A DNA stretch of 28,196 nucleotides from Gammaproteobacteria bacterium (GTDB lineage: Bacteria > Pseudomonadota > Gammaproteobacteria > DSM-16500). Where the stretch lies: NCBI GenBank assembly GCA_013287235.1, contig JABDEF010000013.1, positions 1 to 28,196 on the forward strand, given 5' to 3'. The notes under the pieces are model-generated. The model saw only the letters and a program-made list of their open reading frames with translations. It was not told the origin of the DNA and ran no database searches. Positions within the stretch are counted from its first letter, which is position 1, and each line of letters opens with the position of its first letter. This document shows, piece by piece, positions 7,126-15,659 of this stretch. The translations under genes were made by a program, and so were the position numbers.

Positions 7126-7824
7126 ATGTCTAAAAATATCTTTGAAAAAGAAAAATATATGATCGTAAAAAACGTATTACCAAAATCATTTTGCGAAATT
7201 ATCGTGAATTATGCTAAATTTCAAGCGTTATATGACTTTACACCAGAGTCAGGTGATTCCGCACAGGTATTACATACGCATAGTCGATATGCGGATTTTT
7301 TAATGGAAGCTTTTTTATTGTATCTTCAACCCATTATTGAAACAACCATCGAACAACCTTTACTTCCCGCTTACAGTTATTATCGTGTTTATAAACATGG
7401 CGATAAACTCGATCCGCATATTGACCGCGATGCTTGCGAAGTGAGCGCATCTCTCGCATTCGGCTGGAAAGATGCAAAACCCTGGGCTTTTAAACTCTCG
7501 AACGACAAAGAATACATCGATGGAACAGAGGAATGCTTTATCCCATCCAGTGCTGAAAATACCATTGTCATCCATTTAGAACCCGGTGATATGCTGATTT
7601 ATTCAGGTCCTAAAGTCAAACATTGGCGTGATCCTCTTGATACAGTTGCCCATGTGCAAGCATTTTTTCATTATGTATTGGCCGATGGTCCCAATATCGC
7701 TCATCAATTTGATGGTCGGGATGCGATTGGCGTTCCAAAGTTAAGCGGAGGTTTTGAATATATTAAGCATTCGGATTGGATGAATGCATTATTGGCATAC
7801 GAGAATCAAAAAATCAAAACATGA
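7126..7824 (+). CDS. Prolyl-4-hydroxylase-like 2OG-Fe(II) oxygenase
   Basis: A 232-aa oxygenase. The start at 7126 is preferred because AAGAGG lies about six bases upstream; an in-frame ATG at 7063 would overlap the methyltransferase gene widely. The double-stranded beta-helix signature is clear: YYRVYKHGDKLDPHIDRDA with His98 and Asp100, a distal KHWRDPL (H166), and Arg168 as the likely 2-oxoglutarate anchor. This is the classic HxD...H facial triad of P4H-type enzymes. The peptides offer Pro residues inside and next to the conserved block. The stop overlaps the peptidase start (ATGA). Role in peptide hydroxylation is inferred from context; family assignment is strong. Confidence 0.8.
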   Translation: MSKNIFEKEKYMIVKNVLPKSFCEIIVNYAKFQALYDFTPESGDSAQVLHTHSRYADFLMEAFLLYLQPIIETTIEQPLLPAYSYYRVYKHGDKLDPHIDRDACEVSASLAFGWKDAKPWAFKLSNDKEYIDGTEECFIPSSAENTIVIHLEPGDMLIYSGPKVKHWRDPLDTVAHVQAFFHYVLADGPNIAHQFDGRDAIGVPKLSGGFEYIKHSDWMNALLAYENQKIKT

Positions 7825-9653
7825 ACATTGACAAAATTATTACTGAAATACACGCATTATTAAAAAATAATTATCATTTTATTGATGCATTACTTTCAGA
7901 AATTCATGCATTTACTTGGGAGAATTTTATTATCCCCATCGAAATGAAGGAATATCCTCTCGCTGAAAAAATCCATCTTTTATCTCTCTTAAATGACACG
8001 CTTGGATTATCCCACATCGAAGAAGCATTTCAAAAACTGATTCCCAATATTGAAGAGTATCAATTAGCATTTTTACACAATAAGAAGATATATTCAGCCT
8101 ATCAAGAAATTTTGAAATCGTCGCGATTATCACAACCAGAGCGTATATACATTCAAAACACGCTCACGCACGCTAAAAACTCAGGTATTGATTTAAATCA
8201 GGATCAAAGAAATCACATTAAAAATATTTTCTCTAGCCTCGCAGCACTTGAGCATGCGTTTAACAAAAATATTGAAAACGCTAAGTATTTCTTGAAAATT
8301 CAAATGCCAGATCTTACCTTAGATCATGCATCCTATCAAAATGTCATGAAATATACGGAAAATCGTGATGTACGAAAACGTCATTTTTATCATTTTTCAA
8401 CGATAGCTTCTCCCTTACAAAATCAATTCAATAATGAAAAAATCATGTATGAAATATTAGAAAATCGCATGCAGCTTACGCATTTATTGGGTTTCAATCA
8501 TTTCGCGGATTTTGCATTATCTTGTAATGCATTAAAATCCACAAATGCTGTTTTAACATTTTTATTCGATAAAATGGAAAAAATAAAAGATGTAGCCAAG
8601 CGAGAAATGGATGAGTTACGGCATTTTGCTAAATTAAATCATATTGATCCACTAGAACCATGGGATATTCTGTACTTAAGTCATTGTATACAGAAAGAGA
8701 AATTCCATCTTGATAAGACTATTTCTGAATATCGATTCCCATTAAAAAATGTATTATCTACATTATTTCAGTTAACGCATACTTTATTTGATATCAATAT
8801 TATCGAGCAAGCTCATTTTGAAACATGGCATCCAGATGTGCGTTTTTTCAATCTTTATGATGAAAGTAATCATTTGCGTGGCTCTTTTTATCTTGATTTA
8901 TTTATGAGAAATGGAAAACGTGAAGGCGCTTTTTGTGCAGATGTAAAAATTCGTTATAATAATCCGTACGGATTTCAAATCCCCGTTGCCTGCATTGTCA
9001 CAAGTTTTGAAACGAATAAAGATACTATATCACATCAAGATATGATTACTTTATTTCATGAATATGGACATTGCTTGCAAAAAATATTAACTGAGATTGA
9101 TTATTCTGAAATGTCAGGCGATAAGGCGGTACCTTTTGATACATTAGAGATCATTAGTCAATGGATGGAACATTGGTGTTTTGAGCCTGATTTACTTGCA
9201 CAAATGATTCAACCAGAAAATCTCAAATCCTATACACCATGGCTCAATCAAATTAAACAAATCAAAACATTTCATCAAGCCACACGACACATGAAAGATA
9301 TTCTACATGCTTTATTGGACATCCATTTACACACGATAGATGTGTCTTTACCCGCGAATACATCGATTCAAATGATCTATAATAATCTCTTACAATTTAT
9401 TTCTATTTTTCCGTATCGTTATTACGATCACTTTCCATGTCGTTTTATACATATATTTTCAGGTGGTTTCGCGAGTTCGTATTATAGCTATTTATATTCA
9501 GAATCTATTGCAGATAAGCTATTTGCGCAATTTCAAAAAAATGGGCTTTTTTGTAAAATCACGGGGAAAAGATTTTTATCCTTATTTATAAGTCAAGGGA
9601 TGTTTATAAATATCGATTCTTTAGTTGCCGAGTTTGAGATGACAACTTCTTAA
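7821..9653 (+). CDS. M3-family zinc metallopeptidase (oligopeptidase A/thimet-like)
   Basis: A 610-aa peptidase. The start at 7821 gives an ATGA overlap with the oxygenase; an upstream in-frame ATG at 7776 is less likely. The zinc site is LFHEYGHCL (His413, Glu414, His417), with the third ligand in DTLEIISQWMEHW (Glu443), as in PrlC/OpdA and thimet oligopeptidases. The length is shorter than the ~680 aa of PrlC, and no signal peptide is present, so it acts in the cytosol. M3 enzymes cut short peptides, so within this cluster it is a natural candidate for leader removal or for clearing unmodified peptide. It is the last gene of the overlapping run; a hairpin lies 25 bases downstream. Confidence 0.85.
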   Translation: MNIDKIITEIHALLKNNYHFIDALLSEIHAFTWENFIIPIEMKEYPLAEKIHLLSLLNDTLGLSHIEEAFQKLIPNIEEYQLAFLHNKKIYSAYQEILKSSRLSQPERIYIQNTLTHAKNSGIDLNQDQRNHIKNIFSSLAALEHAFNKNIENAKYFLKIQMPDLTLDHASYQNVMKYTENRDVRKRHFYHFSTIASPLQNQFNNEKIMYEILENRMQLTHLLGFNHFADFALSCNALKSTNAVLTFLFDKMEKIKDVAKREMDELRHFAKLNHIDPLEPWDILYLSHCIQKEKFHLDKTISEYRFPLKNVLSTLFQLTHTLFDINIIEQAHFETWHPDVRFFNLYDESNHLRGSFYLDLFMRNGKREGAFCADVKIRYNNPYGFQIPVACIVTSFETNKDTISHQDMITLFHEYGHCLQKILTEIDYSEMSGDKAVPFDTLEIISQWMEHWCFEPDLLAQMIQPENLKSYTPWLNQIKQIKTFHQATRHMKDILHALLDIHLHTIDVSLPANTSIQMIYNNLLQFISIFPYRYYDHFPCRFIHIFSGGFASSYYSYLYSESIADKLFAQFQKNGLFCKITGKRFLSLFISQGMFINIDSLVAEFEMTTS

Positions 9654-9677
9654 AATGTATGATAATATAAGTCCTCA

Positions 9678-9716
9678 CTGTCATGCCAGCCTTCTGCTTC
9701 CATGACAGATTTTTAC
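9678..9716 (+). terminator. Hairpin after M3 peptidase gene
   Basis: A perfect 8-bp stem CTGTCATG/CATGACAG (9678-9685 and 9701-9708) with a 15-base loop, followed by ATTTTTACG. It could partly terminate the peptide operon before the downstream methyltransferase. The arm and the CTGTCATGCCAGC wording recall the longer hairpin at 12898-12970, so it may be a member of a dispersed repeat. Confidence 0.5.
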
Positions 9717-9732
9717 GTTAAGGATAACTGCC

Positions 9733-10632
9733 GTGAACACGCATAAATCCCACTCCGCTGATGTATTAAATGATATCCGAGATTACTGGTATTCTCCTTC
9801 ATTTATTGCTCTTATGGCTGAGCGTTGGAAACTTCATCAAATCAAATCCATGCTCGATGTGGGTTGCGGTATAGGACATTGGGGACAATTACTCATTCCA
9901 TTTTTATCCCAAGATGCAAAAACTTCAGGGATTGATCCAGAAATAGAATGGATTAAAGCAGCAGAAGATCGCGCTCAACAAAAAAACCTACGCAACACAA
10001 CCTATCAGTTAGGCACCGCGGAACAAATTCCCTATCCCGATCATCATTTTGACATGGTTACCTGCCAAACGGTTTTAGTGCATGTCAAAGATGTTTCTAT
10101 TGCGCTCGATGAAATGTTACGTGTGTTAAAACCCGGTGGCTTAATCGCTATTGCTGAACCCAATAATTTAGTTCAGCGCGTCATTTTCAATAATTTGACC
10201 TTTCATGATTCCATAAACGACATTGTCAACTTACTGCGTTTCGAACTGATATGCGAACACGGAAGAGAAAATCTTGGTAAAGGCAATGCATCCCGCGGGG
10301 ATCTGATTCCTTATTATTTTCATCAAGCAAGATTACAATCCATTGAAGTATATCAATCGGATCTTGCAGATTATTTCATCCCGCCTTATACCACACCACG
10401 TGAAGAATGTGCGCTTCAAGGATTGAATGATGAAAATGAGACTTTTTGGAACGCAGCTCAAAATGAAATGAAAGAATTTTATTTAGCAGGCAGCGGACTG
10501 CCTCAAGATTTCGAAAAATATTGGCATCTTTTCATTCAGCACAAAAACAGAATCCTCGATGGCTATAAGAATAAAACCTTATGTTCACCAGGTGGAACGC
10601 TTATGTATCTTATCTCTGGAATTAAAAAATAA
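9733..10632 (+). CDS. Class I SAM-dependent methyltransferase
   Basis: A 299-aa protein starting at GTG, with AGGA eight bases upstream. Motif I is MLDVGCGIGHWG (40-51), an acidic residue follows strand 2 (GIDPE, 67-70), and DMVTCQTVLVHVKD followed by LRVLKPGGLIAIAEP is the usual Methyltransf_11 pattern. The substrate is unknown. It lies 79 bases after the peptidase gene on the same strand, separated by a hairpin, so it may be the last tailoring gene of the peptide cluster or an unrelated neighbour. No N-terminal targeting signal is seen. Confidence 0.78.
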   Translation: MNTHKSHSADVLNDIRDYWYSPSFIALMAERWKLHQIKSMLDVGCGIGHWGQLLIPFLSQDAKTSGIDPEIEWIKAAEDRAQQKNLRNTTYQLGTAEQIPYPDHHFDMVTCQTVLVHVKDVSIALDEMLRVLKPGGLIAIAEPNNLVQRVIFNNLTFHDSINDIVNLLRFELICEHGRENLGKGNASRGDLIPYYFHQARLQSIEVYQSDLADYFIPPYTTPREECALQGLNDENETFWNAAQNEMKEFYLAGSGLPQDFEKYWHLFIQHKNRILDGYKNKTLCSPGGTLMYLISGIKK

Positions 10633-10642
10633 ATACAAATCT

Positions 10643-10800
10643 TCACTTACTCATCCGACCATGACAACTCGCACATTCATATACCCGTTGATCTAAACTC
10701 GCGCTACTCAAAGGCTTTTTTGGAACGAGATATTCTTTTCTTATCATCAGTGCTTCATGATCTGGCCATTGATTGGTTTCTTAAACATGCTTTGGATCAT
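10643..10800 (-). pseudogene. Remnant of a cytochrome c-type gene
   Basis: On the minus strand a short open frame ends at 10643-10645 and includes YECASCHGRMSK, i.e. a CxxCH heme-attachment motif close to the C-terminus. From the ATG at 10747 only 34 residues are encoded, and the same frame upstream (QWPDHEAL) reaches a stop. There is no ribosome site. Best read as the tail of a decayed cytochrome c gene. It may be a chance CxxCH. Confidence 0.35.
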
Positions 10801-10860
10801 CCAGCTGAGAATATATTCCTTTTGAAAAAAAATGCACAATAAATATCCTAAAAATTCTGT

Positions 10861-10866
10861 TATAAT
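10861..10866 (+). promoter_or_regulatory. Candidate -10 box of the deacetylase gene
   Basis: A consensus TATAAT at 10861-10866, 24 bases before the chosen ATG at 10891, with no good -35 at the usual distance. Confidence 0.35.
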
Positions 10867-10890
10867 ATGATTATTCAGGGAGGAATTCTT

Positions 10891-11655
10891 ATGTTAAAAC
10901 GCATCACCGCATTATTCTTCATCGCCTGTATTCTATTTTCACTCAACACATTTTCAGATAATAATACGATCCGTATTCCGATTCTTTGCTACCATAATTT
11001 AAATCCGACGAAACCCGGTAGCATGAATATGACACCAGCTGAATTTGAATCACAAATCAAGTGGTTAAAAGATAATGGATTTACGATCACTCCTCTCAAT
11101 AATATTGTGGAATATTTACAAGGTAAACGTACATCATTACCCAATAAACCGATTGCGATCACAGCTGATGATGGTTGGGAATCCGTTTATCAATATATGT
11201 TACCCATCGTTAAAAAATACAATATTCCTGTCACTTTGTTTATTTATCCAGAAACCATTTCCGCAGGGAAACATGCATTGACGTGGAATCAACTCAAAGC
11301 ATTACAACAAACAGGTCTTTTTGATATCCAAGGACATACGTATTCTCATCCGAATTTCAAAATAGAAAAGAGAACCCTCTCCAGCGACGCATACCAAAAA
11401 TTCGTACAAACAGAACTGCAAAAATCCAAAAAAATATTGGAAGATAACCTTGGAAAGAAAATCACATTATTGGCTTGGCCTTTTGGCATTTACGATCCTT
11501 ATTTAGAACAAGCAGCAGAAAATGCGGGATATGTCATGGCATTCAGTATCGATGCACGGAAAGCCAAAAAGGATGATAAAGCGATGGCGGTTCCTCGTTA
11601 CATGATTGTTGAACCACTATCCATGAAATCATTTTCGGTCAAGGTCGGTGAATAA
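10891..11655 (+). CDS. Secreted polysaccharide deacetylase (NodB/CE4 domain)
   Basis: A 254-aa protein. The start at 10891 is set by GGGAGGA (10878-10884); an in-frame ATG at 10867 is upstream of that site. Residues 1-23 form a signal peptide (MLKR, then a hydrophobic run). The NodB homology domain shows ITADDGW (motif 1, usually TFDDG, here with Ala), HTYSHP (motif 2, metal-binding His residues) and LAWPFGIYD (motif 3). CE4 enzymes remove N-acetyl groups from surface polysaccharides or peptidoglycan. It is closest in layout to PgaB/IcaB-type or general deacetylases. It stands alone between the peptide cluster and a convergent pseudopilin gene. Confidence 0.85.
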   Translation: MLKRITALFFIACILFSLNTFSDNNTIRIPILCYHNLNPTKPGSMNMTPAEFESQIKWLKDNGFTITPLNNIVEYLQGKRTSLPNKPIAITADDGWESVYQYMLPIVKKYNIPVTLFIYPETISAGKHALTWNQLKALQQTGLFDIQGHTYSHPNFKIEKRTLSSDAYQKFVQTELQKSKKILEDNLGKKITLLAWPFGIYDPYLEQAAENAGYVMAFSIDARKAKKDDKAMAVPRYMIVEPLSMKSFSVKVGE

Positions 11656-11680
11656 CATGTACACCTGACATCCATAGAAC

Positions 11681-12163
11681 TCAATCAAAACTTTCACTCC
11701 ACACCCATGCTGAATTGGCCCGACTTGTCGTTCCTATCATTGATATACCATCGAATTCAACACTTGGTAACGAGCCACTCACAGTCATCGTGGAGGTACC
11801 TGGTGCTACGTTTGGACCTCCAACAGCCCAGCCATCTACATAAGAATTCATGGAAATACCTCTTACTGTCGACAAATTATTGGGAAAGACAACTGCGTTC
11901 GATGAGCTGTCTAATATTTGATATGTGCTAGCAGAAGCTTGAGCGAGGCGATAACGTAACCCATGCGACATCGATAGAGATTGTGCATAATGAATATCCG
12001 TTGCAATCTGCAAAGCTTGAGCTTCAACAGATATACTGTTGGCTGGCCACATCATAAAAGCATAAACGGACAGAATCGCGACCAGAATAATCGTTATAAT
12101 TAATTCTATAATAGTGAAACCGAGAATATTACGCTGTTTCACTTCCATGTGTCCTTTGCTCAT
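11681..12163 (-). CDS. GspH/FimT-type pseudopilin
   Basis: A 160-aa protein with a type IV prepilin N-terminus: a short basic leader ending in Gly, then FTIIELIITIILVAILSVYA (Glu at mature +5), the substrate of prepilin peptidase PilD. The rest is small-residue rich, as in minor pseudopilins of type II secretion or type IV pili. An internal ATG at 12148 (leader MEVKQRNILG) is also possible; an AAAGGA lies just before it but unusually close (three bases). It converges on the deacetylase gene 25 bases away. No other pilus genes are in view. Confidence 0.75.
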   Translation of the reverse strand: MSKGHMEVKQRNILGFTIIELIITIILVAILSVYAFMMWPANSISVEAQALQIATDIHYAQSLSMSHGLRYRLAQASASTYQILDSSSNAVVFPNNLSTVRGISMNSYVDGWAVGGPNVAPGTSTMTVSGSLPSVEFDGISMIGTTSRANSAWVWSESFD

Positions 12164-12334
12164 GATTCTAAGGTAAAACCTCTGTTTTTTTGATATATTA
12201 CATCCATGTATATACCGGTATCGCTATGTTTGTTAAAAATTATAACATCCTGGATAATTGTATTCCATTTAATTCTGACAGCATATAAGTCACGCATTTT
12301 TAATACATGAGTTCAGTCAAAAGGAGATTCAACT

Positions 12335-12874
12335 ATGTTACAAAGGGCTCAAAAAGCGGCTTTTCATTTTTTTAATCGAAGAAAATCAGAAAATATCGAA
12401 ATCGAAAAAGAAGAGGAATTTTTATCCCGCGAAGAAGAAATAGTACTTCAATTAATAAATGATTTAGATAGAGAAGTAAAAATAATTCAAGACAAAAAAA
12501 CTCGCGATGGTTATTTTACGCAAATTGCACTACTGGGTCTCTCAGGCTTAATAGTATCTACAACACTCTATTCTATGGATACCATGAAAGGTATTCCGTC
12601 TGACACATTCGATAAAAGACCATTTGAAGTCTTATTTGGCGTATTACCTTCGCTTGGACTTCTGTATTTTGCCGGACCGAAATATTGGAGTGCTTGTGAG
12701 AGAAACATTCAACTGAGCGATTTATCTTTTGATTTTTGTGCGCGGGTTGATGAATTCATGACGTCAAATGGAGGACGATTAGCGGAAATGAATAATAATA
12801 TTGTGAATCTTAAGAAATATTTAAATTCAGCTTTAATAGATTTTGAAAAAAAAGCAATGCAGAAATGCCGTTGA
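12335..12874 (+). CDS. Hypothetical membrane protein, 179 aa
   Basis: A good ribosome site (AAAGGAG) lies before the ATG. The first ~45 residues are basic and acidic (KSENIEIEKEEEFLSREEE, probably helical). Hydrophobic segments at about 65-85 (IALLGLSGLIVSTTLY) and 103-122 (LFGVLPSLGLLYFAG) suggest a two-pass membrane hairpin, followed by a soluble helical tail. No family was recognised. The architecture (charged cytosolic ends plus a membrane hairpin) occurs in secreted effectors of intracellular Legionellales, but nothing here proves that. A long hairpin at 12898-12970 follows the gene. Confidence 0.6.
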   Translation: MLQRAQKAAFHFFNRRKSENIEIEKEEEFLSREEEIVLQLINDLDREVKIIQDKKTRDGYFTQIALLGLSGLIVSTTLYSMDTMKGIPSDTFDKRPFEVLFGVLPSLGLLYFAGPKYWSACERNIQLSDLSFDFCARVDEFMTSNGGRLAEMNNNIVNLKKYLNSALIDFEKKAMQKCR

Positions 12875-12897
12875 TGGTGTATCTCGACTATTCATCT

Positions 12898-12970
12898 GTC
12901 ATGCCAACATGCTTTTAAGCTGGCATCCAGAAGCTTTTCTGGATGCCAGCTTAAAGCATGCTAGCATGAC
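12898..12970. repeat. 73-base long hairpin between convergent genes
   Basis: An imperfect palindrome: GTCATG...CATGCTTT..TAAGCTGGCATCCAGAA, loop GCTT, then the complementary arm, ending CATGAC. It lies between the convergent genes ending at 12874 and 12985, so it can end transcription from both sides. It shares the TGTCATGCCA wording with 9678-9716, suggesting a dispersed REP-like family. Confidence 0.7.
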
Positions 12971-12984
12971 AAAACGCGTCGATA

Positions 12985-13713
12985 TCACAACATTTTTATT
13001 TTTTTATCAATAATAATATCCATCAGTTCCTGCTTTGAATGAACATGCATTTTTCTCTTAATATTTTCAAGATATTTTTCAACCGTCCGATAAGAAATTT
13101 TAAGCATTTTCGCAATTTCTTTGGAAGTCTTTTTTTGTATGGTATAATTCAAGCAGTCAACTTCTCGCTTGGTTAAATTCATATTGTAGGTTTGATAACA
13201 AACTTTTTTTGTTTGTGCGATATAAGAATCAAGAAATCCAAAATGCGCTACATTTTCCATACATTGAGATAAATTATGTATGCCAAACACAAAAGAACAA
13301 CCAAAAACACCTAAAATATGATTTCTTTCACTATACCAAGGAAATTTCAATGACAACGCGCGGAGGCTAACCTCCTCTTTAGCATCCGTAAATTCTTCAT
13401 CATAAAATCGTATTTGCTTACTTTGGATGATTTGAAAATTATTATCTAATATTTCTGTTAGATCTTGATCGAAAATTTTCTGAAGATACTGACCAGAAAC
13501 TTCCTTTGCTGATTTAAAACCACATGTGCGGACTTGTTCTTCATTGACATGCATAATCTTATTTTCTTTATTCAAAAAATAAATATTAAAAGGATTTTTA
13601 AATAAATTATCCATGGAATATTTAAACATTTTTTCATAATTATCATCGTTTAATTTTAATAATTTAATTCCATTAAGATAGGGTTGAATATAAAATTCTT
13701 TTTTGTTGCTCAT
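12985..13713 (-). CDS. PAS-domain LuxR-family transcriptional regulator
   Basis: A 242-aa protein from the ATG at 13713; the open frame extends upstream to a TTG at 13782, but no ribosome site is convincing at either start. The N-terminal part (about 35-100) looks like a PAS sensor domain (IYFLNKENKIMHVNEEQ). The C-terminus is a LuxR/GerE helix-turn-helix: LTKREVDCLNY, then TSKEIAKMLKISYRTVEKYL, then a helix with KRKMHVHSKQEL. It has no receiver or autoinducer-binding domain that can be recognised. Regulators of this layout are abundant in Legionellales genomes (family knowledge). Its target is unknown; it lies upstream of and on the same strand orientation as the 590-aa hydrolase gene. Confidence 0.78.
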   Translation of the reverse strand: MSNKKEFYIQPYLNGIKLLKLNDDNYEKMFKYSMDNLFKNPFNIYFLNKENKIMHVNEEQVRTCGFKSAKEVSGQYLQKIFDQDLTEILDNNFQIIQSKQIRFYDEEFTDAKEEVSLRALSLKFPWYSERNHILGVFGCSFVFGIHNLSQCMENVAHFGFLDSYIAQTKKVCYQTYNMNLTKREVDCLNYTIQKKTSKEIAKMLKISYRTVEKYLENIKRKMHVHSKQELMDIIIDKKIKML

Positions 13714-13809
13714 TATAACCGACTGCTCACTTATTATACTTTGATCGTTTAAAACGATACCATATAATAAACGAATATTCAAATTTTGATCTTCGACTAT
13801 AGGGAAATA

Positions 13810-15582
13810 TCAAAGCGTTTTAGATAGCGTATTGTTTGACGTTGTTTCTGTCGATAATTGTTGTGGAAAAACCTCCAGATCTTGCAGCCATAAACTGAAA
13901 GGAGAGGTAGTCAGTGATACGGTTGACTGTTGTTGTTTTGCTTGTTCTAATTTTTTTGAAAAATCGCCATTCGTTGGCAATTCAGTGCGATGCCACTTTT
14001 TAGGTTCTGGCGGTAGTGTTTGCTCATTTATAGGAGGGGCTAGTGTCGATGCAGGATACTGATAGCAATTGGTAAAAAGGGATTTTCCGAAAATTTTCAA
14101 TCCCGAATAACCCACTGTCAACAGAATCGCAGGCAGCAAAATCACCGTTGTAAAAACCATAGTCTCAACAATTCCATTCATTTTAGTGATAATGTTTAGA
14201 GGGAATGTTTGACTCATTTTAACCATTTTGCTCATATTGAGTTTGCGTACAGCTTTACGCGCAAGTATTTCTGTGCAAAGTTCCCAGTATTTCTTTACAA
14301 AGAAAATCTTATTCATGGTTTCTTTTATGTCATTACGAAACTCTCTACCGCGTGAATGATTTTCAGCTTCAACATCGAGTGGAATCACTTTAGCGCCTCG
14401 ATGGGCAACTAAATATCTGAGATGTATATCCGCTCGTGTTTGTATACCATCGGTAAACCAATTACATAGGTTTTGTAATGGGTTAAGAATGCGCCAGTTG
14501 GGAAGTGCGATACGGCTATATTGGGCGATCGATTTTTCAAAATGTGGATCAATGATACCGTAAAGATTAATCCCTGGTGGCAAGCCTTGTTCTAATGAAA
14601 AAACAGGATCTCCTAATTGATGATAAACATTCACTTTAGACCACGTCGCTGAAGGAACATGAGCGTATCGTTTTAAGGTATTTGCACTGAGTCCAGCGGG
14701 ATTTAAACAATCTGCGCGTAAGACAAGCTCAGGAAATTTGGCTGTGATGATCATTCCCATATTAGCGCCTTTACTGTGCCCGACGATATAATTCTGACGT
14801 GGATTGCGACGCATCGCATTTTCAATGGCTGCTAAGTTGTGACCCTCACCTAAAGAATGATACGGTCGGTAATTCTCAAGCACAGCAAGATCGGAGCCTT
14901 TGACCATATCAGGTGATGTTCCCATGAGCGAAACAATATTCGGAACGGCGGGATCTTCGTCATCATTTGGCGTCAAAATATAATCATACATGCGATCTTC
15001 TTCTTCCAATAAGCGTGCAAGTAATCCGCGACAAGGAGAAATATCAATTCTAGTCGCACGATATTCGATATCTCGCCATTGATTATTTATTTTTAAGGGA
15101 ATGTGGATACGGGTATCATCAGGTGGCTCTAAAAAAGGTATAACGGATGCTATACAGCCGATTAGGATACGAATCTTTTCTTCTTCGCCGTCTGCAAATA
15201 CTTGGCCTTTAACAAGCGCATTGCTCATGGCATGAAAAATAGCATAGATATAGGTAGAAATGCTTCTTATAAAATCAGGATTACGGCTTTCCAATAATGC
15301 TCTCAGAGCTACATCCAGTGCGCGATCGTAGCCGTGCCTTGCGATCGGTTGAACGCTGCGTTCCAAGTATCTCAATATATCTCTAGAAGCAATATCGATG
15401 AGTGCTTGATTAGATTCTGCTTGTTGATCCGACTCTAAGTCCGTTCCCCCTAAAACTTGGGTGAAAATGGAATCCATAAAGTCACTTGCTGAAATCAGCG
15501 CTACAGCTTTTTTTTCGTCGACAGAATTATTATTGAGCAATGTTTGGATGATGCGTGTTTCTGACATATTTCTTATAACCAT
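13810..15582 (-). CDS. Large alpha/beta-hydrolase-like protein with C-terminal membrane segment
   Basis: A 590-aa protein. A lipase-type nucleophile elbow YIVGHSKGANMG (GHSKG at 268-272, Ser270) follows a predicted strand, and HLRYLVAHRGAK (about 415-425) offers a candidate catalytic His. Before it lies a 230-residue unrecognised N-terminal region. Near residues 475-500 a strong hydrophobic run (TTVILLPAILLTVGY) is followed by a Pro/Ser/Thr-rich tail. The layout is similar to lipase-like effectors of intracellular gammaproteobacteria (inference). The start at 15582 is chosen as the first ATG; an ATG at 15567 is equally possible, and neither has a good ribosome site. There is no signal peptide. 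Confidence 0.62.
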   Translation of the reverse strand: MVIRNMSETRIIQTLLNNNSVDEKKAVALISASDFMDSIFTQVLGGTDLESDQQAESNQALIDIASRDILRYLERSVQPIARHGYDRALDVALRALLESRNPDFIRSISTYIYAIFHAMSNALVKGQVFADGEEEKIRILIGCIASVIPFLEPPDDTRIHIPLKINNQWRDIEYRATRIDISPCRGLLARLLEEEDRMYDYILTPNDDEDPAVPNIVSLMGTSPDMVKGSDLAVLENYRPYHSLGEGHNLAAIENAMRRNPRQNYIVGHSKGANMGMIITAKFPELVLRADCLNPAGLSANTLKRYAHVPSATWSKVNVYHQLGDPVFSLEQGLPPGINLYGIIDPHFEKSIAQYSRIALPNWRILNPLQNLCNWFTDGIQTRADIHLRYLVAHRGAKVIPLDVEAENHSRGREFRNDIKETMNKIFFVKKYWELCTEILARKAVRKLNMSKMVKMSQTFPLNIITKMNGIVETMVFTTVILLPAILLTVGYSGLKIFGKSLFTNCYQYPASTLAPPINEQTLPPEPKKWHRTELPTNGDFSKKLEQAKQQQSTVSLTTSPFSLWLQDLEVFPQQLSTETTSNNTLSKTL

Positions 15583-15659
15583 TTAAATGACTGGAAATTC
15601 TCTAATATTTTTGTGGAAAATGCAAGCTCATCATTTTTCGCAAAAAAATAAGTCAAAGA

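Noticed and set aside
9733..10632. Assigning the methyltransferase firmly to the peptide operon
   Set aside because: A hairpin with a short T-run separates it from the peptidase gene; membership is possible but not shown.
13832..14062. Plus-strand cysteine-rich 76-aa frame
   Set aside because: It is the antisense shadow of the Pro/Ser/Thr-rich tail of the 590-aa hydrolase and has no ribosome site.
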